Source: Petrosia ficiformis (Eukaryota > Porifera > Demospongiae > Haplosclerida > Petrosiidae). Taken from it: a stretch of 64,000 nucleotides of DNA. Below the pieces are notes generated by a model, which searched no databases, was not told where the DNA came from, and was given only the letters and a program-made list of their open reading frames with translations. The stretch spans positions 1,786,001 through 1,850,000 of the forward strand of contig OX345646.1 of assembly GCA_947044365.1 (NCBI GenBank), in the 5' to 3' direction. Position numbers and translations under genes: made by a program. Positions 24,668-39,600 of the stretch are shown here, piece by piece; position 1 is the first letter of the stretch, and the number at the start of each line of letters is the position of its first letter.

Positions 24668-27600
24668 GTTAGAATTGTATGGTGTATTATAGTTATATTC
24701 TTGTGCTGTGTATATTTTGTACTTAGCAATTTCTTTGGTTTTTGTTGAGCACAGTGATATTTAGTAATGGCATTGTTAATATCTCAAGGTCATGTTTACT
24801 ATAGTGTGTGGGAACCATGCAATTTGAATTAGCACACAATACTATTTTTTGCCATACCATGTTTTCTTTATACATTGTTAAGCGCAAGTTAATACCCTGC
24901 ATAATATTATAATTGTGATTTACTCTTACATGTACTTTGTTGATCACTTCATCAATCATCATCAGTTTGTCTATCCATCTATCTTTCGGTACCACCACTC
25001 ATTCATATGGATTCGTGCATCTACATGTATTTACCCATCAATCTATCCTCCCATCATCTATGTATCTTATTATAGCAGTAGCATTCATGCATCTATTTAT
25101 CCATCTATTTATCTATCCATCTATCTACATGTATCTATCTATCTATCTATCTATCCATCTATCCATCTATCTATCTATCTATCTATATATCTATATATCT
25201 ATTTATCTCATTATTGTAGCTATAATATTAGCAGGCAGAGAAGCATCTGGTAAAACCAGTGCTCTGAAGACTATAATATCAACACTAAATTCTAAAGACA
25301 GTCATACTTCATTATCAGTGAGATCACAAAAGATATATCCTGGAGTATTTCAAAACCAGTCTGATATATTTGGAAGTATTGACGAATCTGGGAACTGGAG
25401 AGATGGAATTTTTACTAGTCTGTTCAGGAAGTCTGTTAAGGTACATTACATGTACATGTATAAACGGCTTAATTCTAATTAATAAGGCTGAAAGATGACA
25501 GTGAAAAAAAGCTTGTATATAGTCATGAGAAATTTGTTATTATAATTAATCACATTATATATGCATTAATTTTAATAAACATGATAGACAAGTTAGTCAT
25601 CCTGTAGGTGTTAAATGACTAATGAAGTCCACGGAAAAACAGACATGCACTCTCTTTCCAGGAAACAGTCATACCCACTAAAAACATTCCAGTTTGATGG
25701 GCACTCTTTTTAGGGAAGCAGTGTGGCGTAGTGGTTAGAGCTTGAGCGTCCTGATCAAATTGGAGAGTTCTTTCATGGTTAGCTGTTCCTTGGAAAGAGA
25801 GTGTGTTTTTAGTGGACTTCATTAGTCTCATAATCATAATATTTTTTATTGTACGACAGGCAACACAAACCTCCACCTGGTTATGTTTTGATGGTCATCT
25901 CTCAGATCAATGGACAATTCATATGGGAGAAATAGCAGCATCAAAGGTACAATAGATTGTACATTATCATAACTACATGTACATGTACATGTAAATCTGG
26001 GTAACTTGAATAAACTATATTGACTTAGGATAACTGATTCCAGAATAGAAAATTGAGTAATCGACTAAACAAGTAGGCCTTATATAGGGACCGAACAAGA
26101 GACCATATTCTTATAGGGAACATGTCTATCTATAATTAATATTTCAACAATAGAGTGAATAGACCTGGTATATTATAGCATACACTATTATAGTGAATAT
26201 ATTGTTCACATTGTTCTTCCAGACTTAGAGAAACCGTCATGTTCTATTTAAAGTTTATTAGTATTCCCAATTTAATTTACTTGGACGACCCTGCCTCCTT
26301 TGTTCATAGGGTTTTGTGTTTATTGTGCACTCCTACATTACTTGTATATGCATGTACAATTATAAAATCTTACTAATTAACATGTAGTATCTATAGACAC
26401 TTAGTCTCTGTTAATGATATCCTTGTTAGTTTTACAAAACGTTTTGATCAACAATGTTGTCTATAGAAACCATGAACATTTTAGTGTGTCTCGCAACTGT
26501 TATCAGACCACAGGCTATAGCCTTGGTGCTTATTGACACAAAATTGTTTTAGATTGGGGCGAAACTTGTTATGTATAGTTACATAATGATGTCTGTTATT
26601 TTTAGAAAGGTTTTTTATCAAAATTGTCTGTAGAAACTGATAATGTTCTCTTGAAAACTCTAAGTGGACCATAGCCTTGGTGCTCATTTCAGAATAGTAA
26701 ATTTTAAAGTTAAAATATAATTTATAGTTTGTACAATGTACATGTATTAATACAAATCTTAATAACTAGTTATGATTCTTATTTCTATAGACTCTTAGTT
26801 TGTCTAATGGTGAATTATTAGTAATGAATACAGACACTATGAAACTGATATTTGAAACAGGAGATCTTAGTGATGCTTCTCCATCCTTACTATCTCACAG
26901 TGTATGTTATATACATGTATGTACTCATTCTTATATTATTATACGTTATAACACGCCTACGAGTGCTATATCAGATTTATAATCACCAAGCACGAGGGCC
27001 GTAGGCTTGATGGCAAGGTGATTATAAATTTGATATAGCACAAGTAGGCGTGTTATAATTAATATATTTTTCGAAAGACGTAACCTTTGTTGATGTCTGT
27101 TGCTTTTCCTACCTTTTTGTTTGCACTTTGGAGAAGGTAAGCGTTGTTTACTTGTAGTCTGTGTCGACGACAGGTTATATATCTGACCACAGGGTGCTAT
27201 ATCTGATTTATAAACCTGTGGTTTACTTTGATGTTTCGCCGTATTGGGATGTATCTACATTTATAACATTCTAATAATGTAATACATAGCAGATAAAACG
27301 AACAGTACTAAACTATGAAATGTATATATATGTAGATGTACAGTACCTTGTCATTCAATACATACTAATACTCATATACATACACACGCACACACGAATT
27401 TTATATTGTATATATTTCAGGGGTTAGTATATTTTGATTCTACTGTACTCACATGGAGGGCTCTAGCTAAATCATGGTTAAAGTCCAGAAAACAGAATGA
27501 AGCAAATGTAAGTATAAATACATGTACTTGTACATGTATATCAAGTGACAATATCCTTCAAAACAATACCTACTACTTGTAAAGTAAAGGTGCGCATTTG

Positions 27601-30600
27601 AAGAAAACCTATTACCTTATTTTTATACATGTAATCGCTATATAGTCAAATTTGAACATCAGTATTACTGTACTACATAATTATAGTAGTAATAATACTA
27701 TATACTGTTACGTCTACATGTAGACATATTTTAATTACTAATGTTGGAAGTGTATAACTAAGGCCTAATGTCAGGGGTATGGTACTTCACATAGTGTTAA
27801 TATTATATGATTTTCATTTATTTAGTGTATTGAGAAACTATTTGATACCACAGTTGATCAAGTGGTGGAATTTGTACTTCACAAAGCTGAGTGAGTCAAA
27901 ATAAATAGTAAAAATAGCATATAGTTCCCATTCTTTATAACACAGGTACGGATCTACTGAGAGTGAAGTGTCTCTGTTTGATACATGTTTAACATATCTA
28001 TCTTCATTACTAAACGTAAGTACAATTACATAAACTACATGTACGTAGTTGCATATAATTATTAATTAAAAAATATATTTAACATTATTAGATGTATACA
28101 GAGACTGCCGAAGTGTTTAGTGAGATTCATGTTCAGAGGATCTTCCTTTTCAGTTTAATATGGAGTTTTGGAGGTGTGTTGTTGAGAGAAAAGGAGAAGA
28201 GAAGATTTAGTCAACTACTTAGACAACTTAGTAACTGGTAGGATTATCATTAATGTGGAAATTGTATTTGCAAGTACTTTTACATTTATGCTTGTCTTCC
28301 CATCCATTCGTATATTCTACTGTTCAAGCATCCATCAATACCCCTACCTATCTCAAGTAGCCTAAAATCTTCATCCATCTATCCATTCAATATTCATCCA
28401 ACTATCTCGATGCTCTGTCTACCCATCCCAACTAAATTCATTTATACATCTACATCTACATGTACCATCATTCTATCCATCCATAATTAATTCATATATT
28501 TATCTATACATCCATCCAGGATTAAATTTTATTCTATTCACTAATACTTTCTTGCCTATACATCCATCCGTATGTCTATCTATACACCTGTTCACTCATC
28601 TATTCATCCATTTACTCTATTCACTATTACTTTCTCTACAATACATCTGTAACTTTCTCTCCTATACATCCATTCATATGTCTATCTATACACCTGTTCA
28701 CTCATCTATTCATCCATTTACTCTATTCACTATTACTTTCTCTACAATACATCTGTAACTTTCTCTCCTATACATCCATTCATTCTTCTGTTCATTCATC
28801 CATTTACTCTATCTACTATTACTTTCTCTCCTTCACAGCCTACCAGATGATGATACTGAATATTCCGTATTTGATTATTATGTTGATGAGTCAGGAGAAT
28901 GGGATGTGTGGCAAAGCAAGTAAGTCTATACATAGATGATAATAAAGTATGACACTGATGGGTTTTGTGTTGAGTGTTTATATAATGATATTCATAACTA
29001 CAACATGTACACAATACAGGAGACAATTTAACACTGATGGGTTTTGTGTTGAGTGTTTATATAATGATATTTATAACTACAACATGTACACAATGCAGGA
29101 GACAATATCACACTGATGGGTTTTGGATTGAGTGTTTATATAATGATATTCATAACTACAACATGTACAGGAGATGATATGAATTAACTATGATCTATAT
29201 GGGATATAACAATATTTGCACATAATATTATACACACTGTACGAGATATAGTTAATGGTGAAGCTTTAGCGTAAACCGTTACAGTTACATTTGTGGCTGC
29301 TTATTTTTTAACTCATGGTGGCTGATTGTTATTTTTCCATGTCATCGTGGCTGATTGTTATTTTTCTAACCCAGAGTGGCTGTTTTATAATATTTTCTAA
29401 CCCCTTTGTGTCTGGTTCTAAGCCATTGTGGCTGTTGTGTTTTGTGAATTTTCTAAGCCATTGTGGCTGATTGTTTGTTGTGTTTGTTTGTCAATTGCAT
29501 TTTACACCTTTTGCTAGCCTGCTAAGCACATGAATTTTCATGTACAGTAATTCATACTGCGTACTGACTGCTCTAATGTACATGTTAGTAATTCAACACT
29601 ATTCAAAATATTGGCATGAACTAAATAATGTTGACAATACTATAGAATATTTAAAGCTATGTGAATAACATGTCTTGTGATATCCACATGACTATAGTAT
29701 TGCATATTATTATCGTTAGGGTACCTGAAGTACGTTGTGAGGGTGTTGATCTATTAGGTGAAGTATTTGTGGAAACTCCAAGTACTGTGAGTTAACTTAA
29801 ATATGTGTCCATTAAATACATATACATATATATAAACATAATACTATTACATACTTACATATGTACATGTATATATTGCCCAATTTTTTTGATGAGCCTA
29901 TATGGCATACCATTAGTCCAAAGAGCTTTTAATTTGGTGCTCAGTTTTGCTTCAGTGCAGTTAATTGTGCTTATTATACAGTAGTAAATGAACTCTTTCA
30001 TTATGTTCAACGAATGGTACACATGCATGTATACATGTACTAACCATTGTTGGGCCAATCTAGCTCTTACTCCAAAACCTTATCAAAACGTTATTTTAAT
30101 AATTATACACATGTACTACATGATTATAAGTATATGCTGTTTACACCTTATACTTTTACATGTATTTTGATCTGATTTAGATTCGTGCTGAGATGCTATT
30201 GGAATTATCTCAAGCCTCAAAAAGACATGTTTTACTAGTCGGACCACACTCTGGTGGAAAAACAGCAACCCTCAAACACTTCCTGTCTGGTAGAGGTAAG
30301 TGAAATTCATTTCAAACTATAGTTTAATGATGTAAAGTTAAGAAGAGAGTCGTTACACTCAATGTTTTTGATAAGCTCAATGGCGCACCATTGGGCCAAA
30401 GAGCTTCTTATTCTGCACTGCACAGATCTCTATTTGGTCCAGATGGCACAGTTAATGATGATATTACATTGTCACTAACAGCATCAACTCTTTGTTAATT
30501 GGCTCAAGATGTACATGTATTCCCAATGGCGCACACACTAACCATTATTGACCCAAATTTGTACTAATCCTAAATTGAGCACCAAATGTAATAAGCTCTT

Positions 30601-33600
30601 TGAGCCAATGGCATACCAGATTAGCTGATTATAATTATGTACTATACATGTATATAATGTATTGTTTATAACATAAGGTGTATACTTTATAAATGTATAA
30701 TAATTATAATGAATGATGGGTTTAGAGGAAAATATGAATGACATTATACATGTATTTCTATGGTACATGTATTAACTGAAGTTTCGGTTTTAATACCTTA
30801 ATTCCCTTAGCTCTCCACTTTTCTAAAACTGAATCTACTAAATGTCTGATATTCAATGGACACACTGAATCATCACATGTTCATCAGTTTATGCAAGTAC
30901 ATCTTCATCACAGACAAGGTTAGCATATATTAGGTATTAATGCAGAAAGGGAGGGAACTCTGGGATCCCACCTTAATACATCTAACGATAAAAAATAACA
31001 ATGCATCAAAAAGATATTCAATTAACTGACTTTATCTAATTTACTTACACGTGAATCTTCAGTTAATCCTCTGTATGGTTAGGACAATTCTCTTGACCCA
31101 TTAGCTTCTACGCTCAGCTTCAACCAGTTAATATTACTGTATACCTGATCAATCAGCTTTACTTATGAACTGACAGGCAAATAAATAACAGCCATGCGTT
31201 TACAGAAAGTTACAATATATCAGTGGAGAATAGTACACATTGACAATAAATGATTCATTAATGATCAAACAATGTTAATAATTGATTTTAGGTTATACAT
31301 ATGGTCCAGGACATGGTCGTTGTCTACATTTGATGTTAGAGGATTTACATGTTATGAAAGGAGAATCGACCTGTAATTCATCTTATGAGGTAACGAAATG
31401 TAATAACATTTGTACATGTACATGTAACTAATATGTAATTGTAATGGTGTACTTGTACCTGTATATACTGTGTGCATATCGTACATGTACATGTAACTAA
31501 TACATAATTGTAATGGTGTACTTGTACCTGTATATACTGTGTGTATATCGTACATGTACATAAAACTAATACATAATTGTAATGGTGTACTTGTACCTTT
31601 TAATATTATACTATGCACATATTGTAGATGTACATTACATTCTGTACATAATACAGATACTACAATTAATAAATTGGGTTTTTGCCAAAGGGGCAAAGAG
31701 AGGTGACCCAACTAGTAGTATGACAATAATGACCACTTTTAGTTATAGTTATAGTATGCCTAGTTTATCACAGTTTTAGCTATCATTATAGTTAATTAAC
31801 TAAAATAATTTTAGGCTTACTAAAAGGGTTTTAGTTAACTAATTAAAAGTGCCCATTATTGGCCATTTCTCATTTTAGTTAGTTATAGTTATTACAGTAG
31901 ACTTGTAATTTAGTTATAGTTTAGTTAACTAAAAGTCACAATACCTTACTAAAAGAGGTTTTAGTTACAGTTATTACAATAGACTTGTAATTTAGTTATA
32001 GTTTAGTTAACTAAAAGTCAAAATACCTTACTAAAAGAGGTTTTAGTTATAGTTATACTAGACCCAACCTCCTCTCCTTGTCTCGATTCCTTTGATGTGA
32101 TCATGCTTTTGATATTGTCACCCTCCTTTATTTGAGCTCTGGCTAAAACCTTGTGATATCACAACAAACATTGTATTTATTAAAAGAGAATCAATACGTT
32201 TCTCTACACAAGTATAAACTTGTTTGTTTATAATTATATGTACATGTGTCTCATTGTAGTATATGCGTCAAGTTATTGATGATAAAGGAGTGTATAATTT
32301 AACAAAGAAGAACCAATGGATTGAAATAGAAGATCTCCTAATGTTTGCCACAATGTCCAGTAATAGAGGAGCTCTAATTGACAAGAGATTGAAGGTATGT
32401 ACACAGTCTAGGTGTGCTTGTATGATGCAAATATTTTGCTTTTCTCTCCATGTAGCGACATTTCACTGTTATTCCTGTTGAAACTCTCAGTGATGATGAT
32501 CTTAGTGTTATAGTACAATTAGCTATGAAGGTACATGTATGTCATTACATTTTCAATTTGTAACTTCGTATAAGAGAGTACAGTAGTATTCTCTATGTAG
32601 AGATGGGCTGCAAAAATGATTTTTTTAAAAGGATAAAATACTCTTTAGTTGTTAGATTAGCCAACGTTAAAGTTGAATAGAAAATTCTTATTCTTTAAAT
32701 GTTTGGGAATTCTTTAATTTATCTATTTATGCATTGGTCTCTATATATCCACAGAACCTGTCCTCTTTCAGTGACACACTCTCTACTGAACTGCTTTCTT
32801 CACTAGCAGCAGCATCAGTAGAACTATATTCAAGAGTAAGACACATATTTGTAAAATCTGATACTCCTGGAAGACATCACTACTTGTTTTCATTGAGGCA
32901 TTTAGAATCTGCTCTTCAGGTGATTAATATACACATGTAACTTCATACAACCATTTTATACATAGGATAGATGGATGATGGATGGATGGACGGATGGATG
33001 GATAAATGGATGGATGGATGGATGGATGGATGGATGGATTGATGGATGGATGGATGGATGGATGGATGGATGGATGGATGGATGGATGGATGGATGTATG
33101 GATGGATGGATGGATGGATGGATGGATGGATGATACATAGATGGATCATGCATTCATTTTGATACCCACTGTATACATCCATCCATCCTTCCTTCCATCA
33201 ATTCATTCATTCATCCATCTATTACTATATAATTTTTGATTTGCATTTATCTTTTTTCTCATAGGGGTTAGGATATTGTCGTGAGTGTACAGACACCACA
33301 CATTTATCTCTTTTATGGAAAAGTGAAATGAAAAGAGCATTTGGTTCTTTAATCTGTAGGCACACAGACTCAAAATGGCTTTACACAACTACAAATGAAG
33401 TGGCTAAACGATACTTCGGAGGCAGTGATACTTTACCTTATATGGTATTTAGTAGTATTTCACCAACTATAAAACATAATCAAGGAGGGACTGGATCCAA
33501 TTCATTAAGTTCCATGCCAAATATTACTTTACATCCATTACCAAAATGGTGTAAAATTGAAGAGTCTGTTTGTCATCATATCACAAGGTATCATGAGGAA

Positions 33601-36600
33601 GTTTCACGAAGTTGTCAGTTAGAACTATGTGATGATAACTTGCAAGTACTGGAGGGTGTACACAGAGCAATCAAACATGCCAGGTTAGTGGAAGATTATT
33701 ACTTAAATGATATTACTGTAATAGACAATAGTAATTATAACTAAACTACATGTATATTGTAATTATAACACAGACCTGGTTTCTAATCTTAATCCTAGTG
33801 ATAGCCAATACATACTGATATTTCCATTCAATATCATGCCCCGCAATATTGGCTTTTTGATGTATACGATACACTTGAGTGGCAGTTTAGTCTATCCGAG
33901 CTTGTTTCTTCTCAATTTACATTTAAAAACATCAATTATACCACACTAACCTTAATTTGCAAGTTAATTCCTTTATCATTTCTAACCAATTCTTCAAATT
34001 TATAAGCATTTTAATTGGGAATTTCCAAATAATATACAATATGTGATACTATGTTTTGAGTCTATTATGTATTCATAATCTAAGTGGATGTACAGCATTG
34101 TAGTATTTATATACATGGTATAGTAACAAAATTATTAACACATACATACATGTACATAACAAGATTCCTAAATAATTAGGTTTTCTTTAAATATTTTCTG
34201 ATATCATGACATTGTACACTTGGTGATTTTCTTTTCCTTGGTGCTACTGTTTCCTTCTTCTCTTGTTCATGGATATTCCTTTCTTCTTCATCTTCACTTA
34301 GTGAGAATGCTACATATAGTGCATAACCAGCTGAACCTTTCTTATCAATACCACCACTTGTGAAAGTGTCATTGTGTAGTCGTTCATCACCTTTAGTAAT
34401 CTGATAATAGTGTAGTAATCTTTGTTCTAATGCTAATGTGTATAACTCTTGTTTAACTTTAGGAGCTGCTGTAATTGGTACCTGATCTCTAGTAATAACA
34501 GCTATTACTATCATACCATCTCTTCCATATTCTTCTTTTCTGTGATCATTCCATCTGCTTGAAATACCATCTTTTTTCCAAGTCAATGGATTTTTTGGAT
34601 TGACCCCTTTATATTTCTTGTTACATTGTACATATGTCTTACCAATGTAGAACATTTTAATATCTCTTTCTCTTTGAATTTTAAGATCCTGGAATAATTT
34701 ATCAATTTGTTCAGTCAGTGTTTTCTCAGCCTCTTGTATTGTATTTAGTTGTGTTATATGTTCAAGACATACTCCATCACACACATAGTAAGATTCTCCA
34801 TTACACAGCTGTTGAAAGGAACATCCACCTCGAGTTGCTGTTGTAGAAATAGATATTTTATCATCATTCTTTGCCATTTCAAATAATGCAGTTTCAACAG
34901 TCACCAAGTCTCAAATATGTGTATTTACTTAACCACTTAAACAACCACAATATAGTGATATTTACTATATACTTACGTTTACCTTACGTATACACATCAC
35001 ATCATCACATGATGACTATATATGGTATGATTGTTTACCCTTGATTAAATTAAATTCATATACTGTTACTCTGCTTTCTTTTTGTTTATTCAAACTCATG
35101 ACTCGAAGTGGTGCTTAAACTATTACATACTGTACTGTACTGTATTGTACTATACTGCAATGTACTGTACTGTACAGTACTGTACTGTACTGTATTGTAC
35201 TATACTGCAATGTACTGTACTGTACTGTACTGCAATGTACTGCAATGTACTGTATTGTACAGTACTGTACTGTACTGTGCTGTACTGCGATGTACTGTAC
35301 TGCACTCTACTATACTGTACTATACTGTAATGTGCAGTATAAGGTAGTACTTGTAGTGAGCTCACAGTACACATACTGTACATGATGATACATATACATG
35401 TACATGTTTGTAAACTAAAGTTATATGTTATTATGACTAATTTCTAATAATTCATTGCTTCATATTTTACTTTTCTCATTATATAGAGGTAATTCCATTC
35501 TAGTTGGTTCTGTCGGTCAACCTCTTAATGACATGGCAAAGTTATCATTATATATCAGTGGTTATACTGTATATCCTATGAATGAAGGAGTGGATTATAA
35601 AGAGTTTAGAGATTCTATGAGATCTTTGTTCAGACTGGCTGGATTAGAGGGAAACCAAGTAGCTTTGATTATAAATGTAAGTGGATTGAAGGGCTCAGGA
35701 TGTACGTTAACACAGAATGAAACACTGAAATTAAATGAATTATAAATTTGGTATACTCTACAAAAATATATATACCTTCAGTGGAGACTTTGTAATAAAT
35801 TAATTGACATGTATTTCAAATATTTCTACATCGTTTGGCTCATATTTTCAGTACCATTGCTACAGTTCTTGTATTCAAATCAGTCATAACATTTTGAAAC
35901 CACATGTAATACCACATACATACATAGCCTCCAATGAATATATACACATATACTATATAGCAGGTACATGTAGATTATTTCTACTCTTACTACACATTTA
36001 GTGAGGATTTCTATGTAGTTACCTCATGCATTTTAAAGTTTTTTGGGTTAGCCCAAAAAAGTTTTAAATCTATTCATCTCCCCTCTCTCTCTTTAGGAGC
36101 TACAGTTAGCAAATACTGAAATATTAGGACTACTAAACAGTCTTATATCGTGTGGTGAACTACCCACATTATTCTCTAGTGATGAAATGGAAGGACTACT
36201 TCAGGCTCTCTCACCCTCTATCAAAAGGGACTTCCCCAGTGAACATATTGATCCTGAACAGTACTTTGTAGCTCGTATATGTCAAAATTTAAGAATTGTG
36301 ATGTGTTTATCACCACAAAGTGAATTATTAAACAAGGAAGCACAGTGAGTTGATATTGTAGATTTACATGTAAAAGGGTTACATGTACATGTACAATGTA
36401 TATAACACACATAATTATTGCTGTACACATATTAACTATGTATTATTTCCATTCAATCTGACCATCCATTCACCCATCCCTTCACCCACCCATCCATCAA
36501 TTCATCCAGTTATCCATTCATCTATCTAGCTATTTATTCACCTATTCATCTATTACTCCATCCATCCATCCATTCACCCATACATCTATTTATCCATCCA

Positions 36601-39600
36601 TTTACCCATAAATCCATTTACCTTTACATCCATCCATTCATACATACATCCATTCATCTGGTCATCATTTTATTCATTAATCTATTTATTCCTCCATCCA
36701 TCCATCCATCTATCTATCTATATATTATACATTCATCACAGTTGTTATCAAGGCATCATGCAACACAGTCACATCATATGGATCCCAGAATGGACAAAAA
36801 CCTCTCTAACTAATGCAACCAAATGGTTCCTCGCAGAAAGTCCACTATCAACATATCTACCAATTGACCATAAGACAGCATTGTCTACCATTATTACAGC
36901 CATACACTCCCATGTATTAACGGAGAATGGTTGTATGTTACAAGCTGGTATCTGCCAGTTATCAACTCCTAATATCCTCAAGTGTGATAGTGTAGTCAGC
37001 AATTCTAATTCAGATGATACAAGCAGGCATATGGAAGGACTAACCTCCTTTGATTACCTTTTAGAGAAGATTAGGGATGTTGCTGGACTTGCTGGTGACA
37101 AGACGAGTGGATTTTGTTTGCCTTATGTCGGTCCTTTATCCTTAAAACATTTTATGGAGTGTTTGTGTCAGTTATTCAGAGATAAGAATATCACTATGAA
37201 ACAACAGAGAGCTAATCTAAGGTATATATAATGCACGGTACACATACATGTACAGACACACATATTGTAATGAATGTGCGTACTGTACAATTATAGTGTA
37301 GTACAGTACAGTACAGTACAGTACAGCGCAGTACAGTACAGTACAGTACAGTACAGTACAGTACAGTATAGTACAGTACAGTACAGTACACTGAATTATA
37401 CTAGATTACTGAGCATGTACTATATACATGTATACTGTACTGTAAGGTGATTGTTTATTGAATAGTGTACAAGTATGTGCATACATGTATACATGTACAT
37501 GTATATAAATATATTGTTATGTTACAGCATTATCTTAAAGCAGAAAGAAGACTTGCTCTCTAATGTATTATTTATCCTTTTCTTTTGTTCTTTTCAGTCA
37601 AGCCCTGCAGACATTGCTATCCATAGAGAATTCAGTCACAGATATGCAGTCATCTTTGGAACTCCTCAAACAGCAACTAGACACCACCAGCACACACTCA
37701 AACACATTATTACAACAACTAACAGCCAAGTCTTGTCAAATGGAGAGAGTCAAAGCACTCTCAGGCCAGGGGGGTGTTGTACTCAGTGCCATAAGGATGG
37801 TATCAGAACAGAAGCGATTATTATCAGAGAATGAAGAAGATGATAAGGAATTACTAGCTGTGTTTTTTGATCGTTTGCCAAAGAAGAGCTCTCGTATTGA
37901 TGCTCTGATGGAGAAAGCATGTGAGCAGCTCGAGGAATCAGAGAAAGAGGAAAGAAAAGCCAGAGATGCCATGATGAAAACTAAAGAACAGGTTTGTAAG
38001 ATTAGTAGTTCACTAGCTTAATTAATTCCTTATTCTGAAATACGTATAGTTGAGCTAAAATTAATGTAAATGTAAATCTCTCATGCCTGCAATCATGATA
38101 ACAACATATCAGACTTACTACATTTTTTTAGTCAACTAACTGAAAAGGGACCATTATCAGCCAATCTCCATCCATTTTAGCTAGTGTACATGCAGTTATA
38201 ACAGTAGATCTGTAATTTAGTTGTATGTGATTTAGTTAACAATACCTTACTAAATGAGGTTTTAATTATAGTTATAGTTAACTACATGTGGTAAAACTAC
38301 ACTAGTACACACAGTTAGACAATTATATAATGTAAGTTATATCTTTGTGTCTTTATTTAGGCTAACTATTGGCAGAACAGGATCGATCGCAACATGATTG
38401 ACCAAATAAAAACCCTTCCAAGCCCTCCTGCTCTTGTAGGTACCATTATGGAACTCATGTTGACACTGTTAAAAACCTATCGAAAAGACTCCATTCAGCC
38501 ATTGATGCAAAGCACCTCACATGACCCACGTAAGAAGCCAACAACAGGCCCTGTGAGTACCAAGATGGAGAAAGAACAATGGCTGCAGTTGCAAATAGCT
38601 ATTGGAGATTCTCAGAGGTTTCTAGATCTTATAAATAATCTAAAATGGGAAGAAGGACTGCCGAAGGAAGCCATAGATTTGATCGAATCCAAACTAGCGA
38701 CTTCTCATAATTCAAAGAACGGTGGTACCAGTCAGCCATGGACGTCTGATAGCTCTTCTTCCAGAAGTGATCCACCTAATTTCATAACTGTATCAATGGC
38801 TAAGCATGCTTCTGAATCAGCTGCTGTTATGTGTGAATTTGCTATAGCTATTGTGGAATATCAATATTCATTTGAACCTCATCGCATTGCTGTATTGAAT
38901 GTAGAAAAACTTAAGAAGCAGCTAGCAGGTTTGTGCATTGTCAAAATACGTACATACATGTGTATGTACAGACACAACTACACATATATGCATAGACATA
39001 CATTATACTATACTGTAGTGTACTGAGAAGGTGTTGTATTCTATGGCAGTGCAAGTATTATCAAAATATACACATGTGCATGTACAGACACAACTACACA
39101 TATATGACAGATTATACATACTGTAGTGTACTGAGAAGGTACTGTATTGTATGGCAGTGCAAGTATTATCAAAATATATACATGTGTATGTACAGACACA
39201 ACTACACATATATGACAAATTATACTGTACTGTAGTGTACTGAGATTGTATGGCAGTGCAAGTATTATCAAAATATGGTAGTAAAAAGTATTATCAAAGT
39301 ACATGTACAGACACAAGTACACATATATGTATAGGCACACATTATACTGTACTGTAGTGTACTGAGAAGGTACTGTATTGTATGACAGTGCAAAGTACAT
39401 GTATTATCAAAAATATAATTTTATACACATAATGTATAAAATTATGGTCTTTCATTTTTTTTGCTGTTTTTAAAATTATTAATTTTTATGTTATTGACGT
39501 ACTGTTGTTTCATGCAGCCTTAGAGAAAGAGATTCCAATGGACCTTTCTCTTCATCAAATCAGTGAACAACCTGAGCTCTCTAATGTAGAAGAGGAAGAT

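Noticed and set aside
25718..25790. tRNA gene
   Set aside because: Box A looks good but there is no proper anticodon stem, T-arm or acceptor pairing; more likely a tRNA-derived repeat core.
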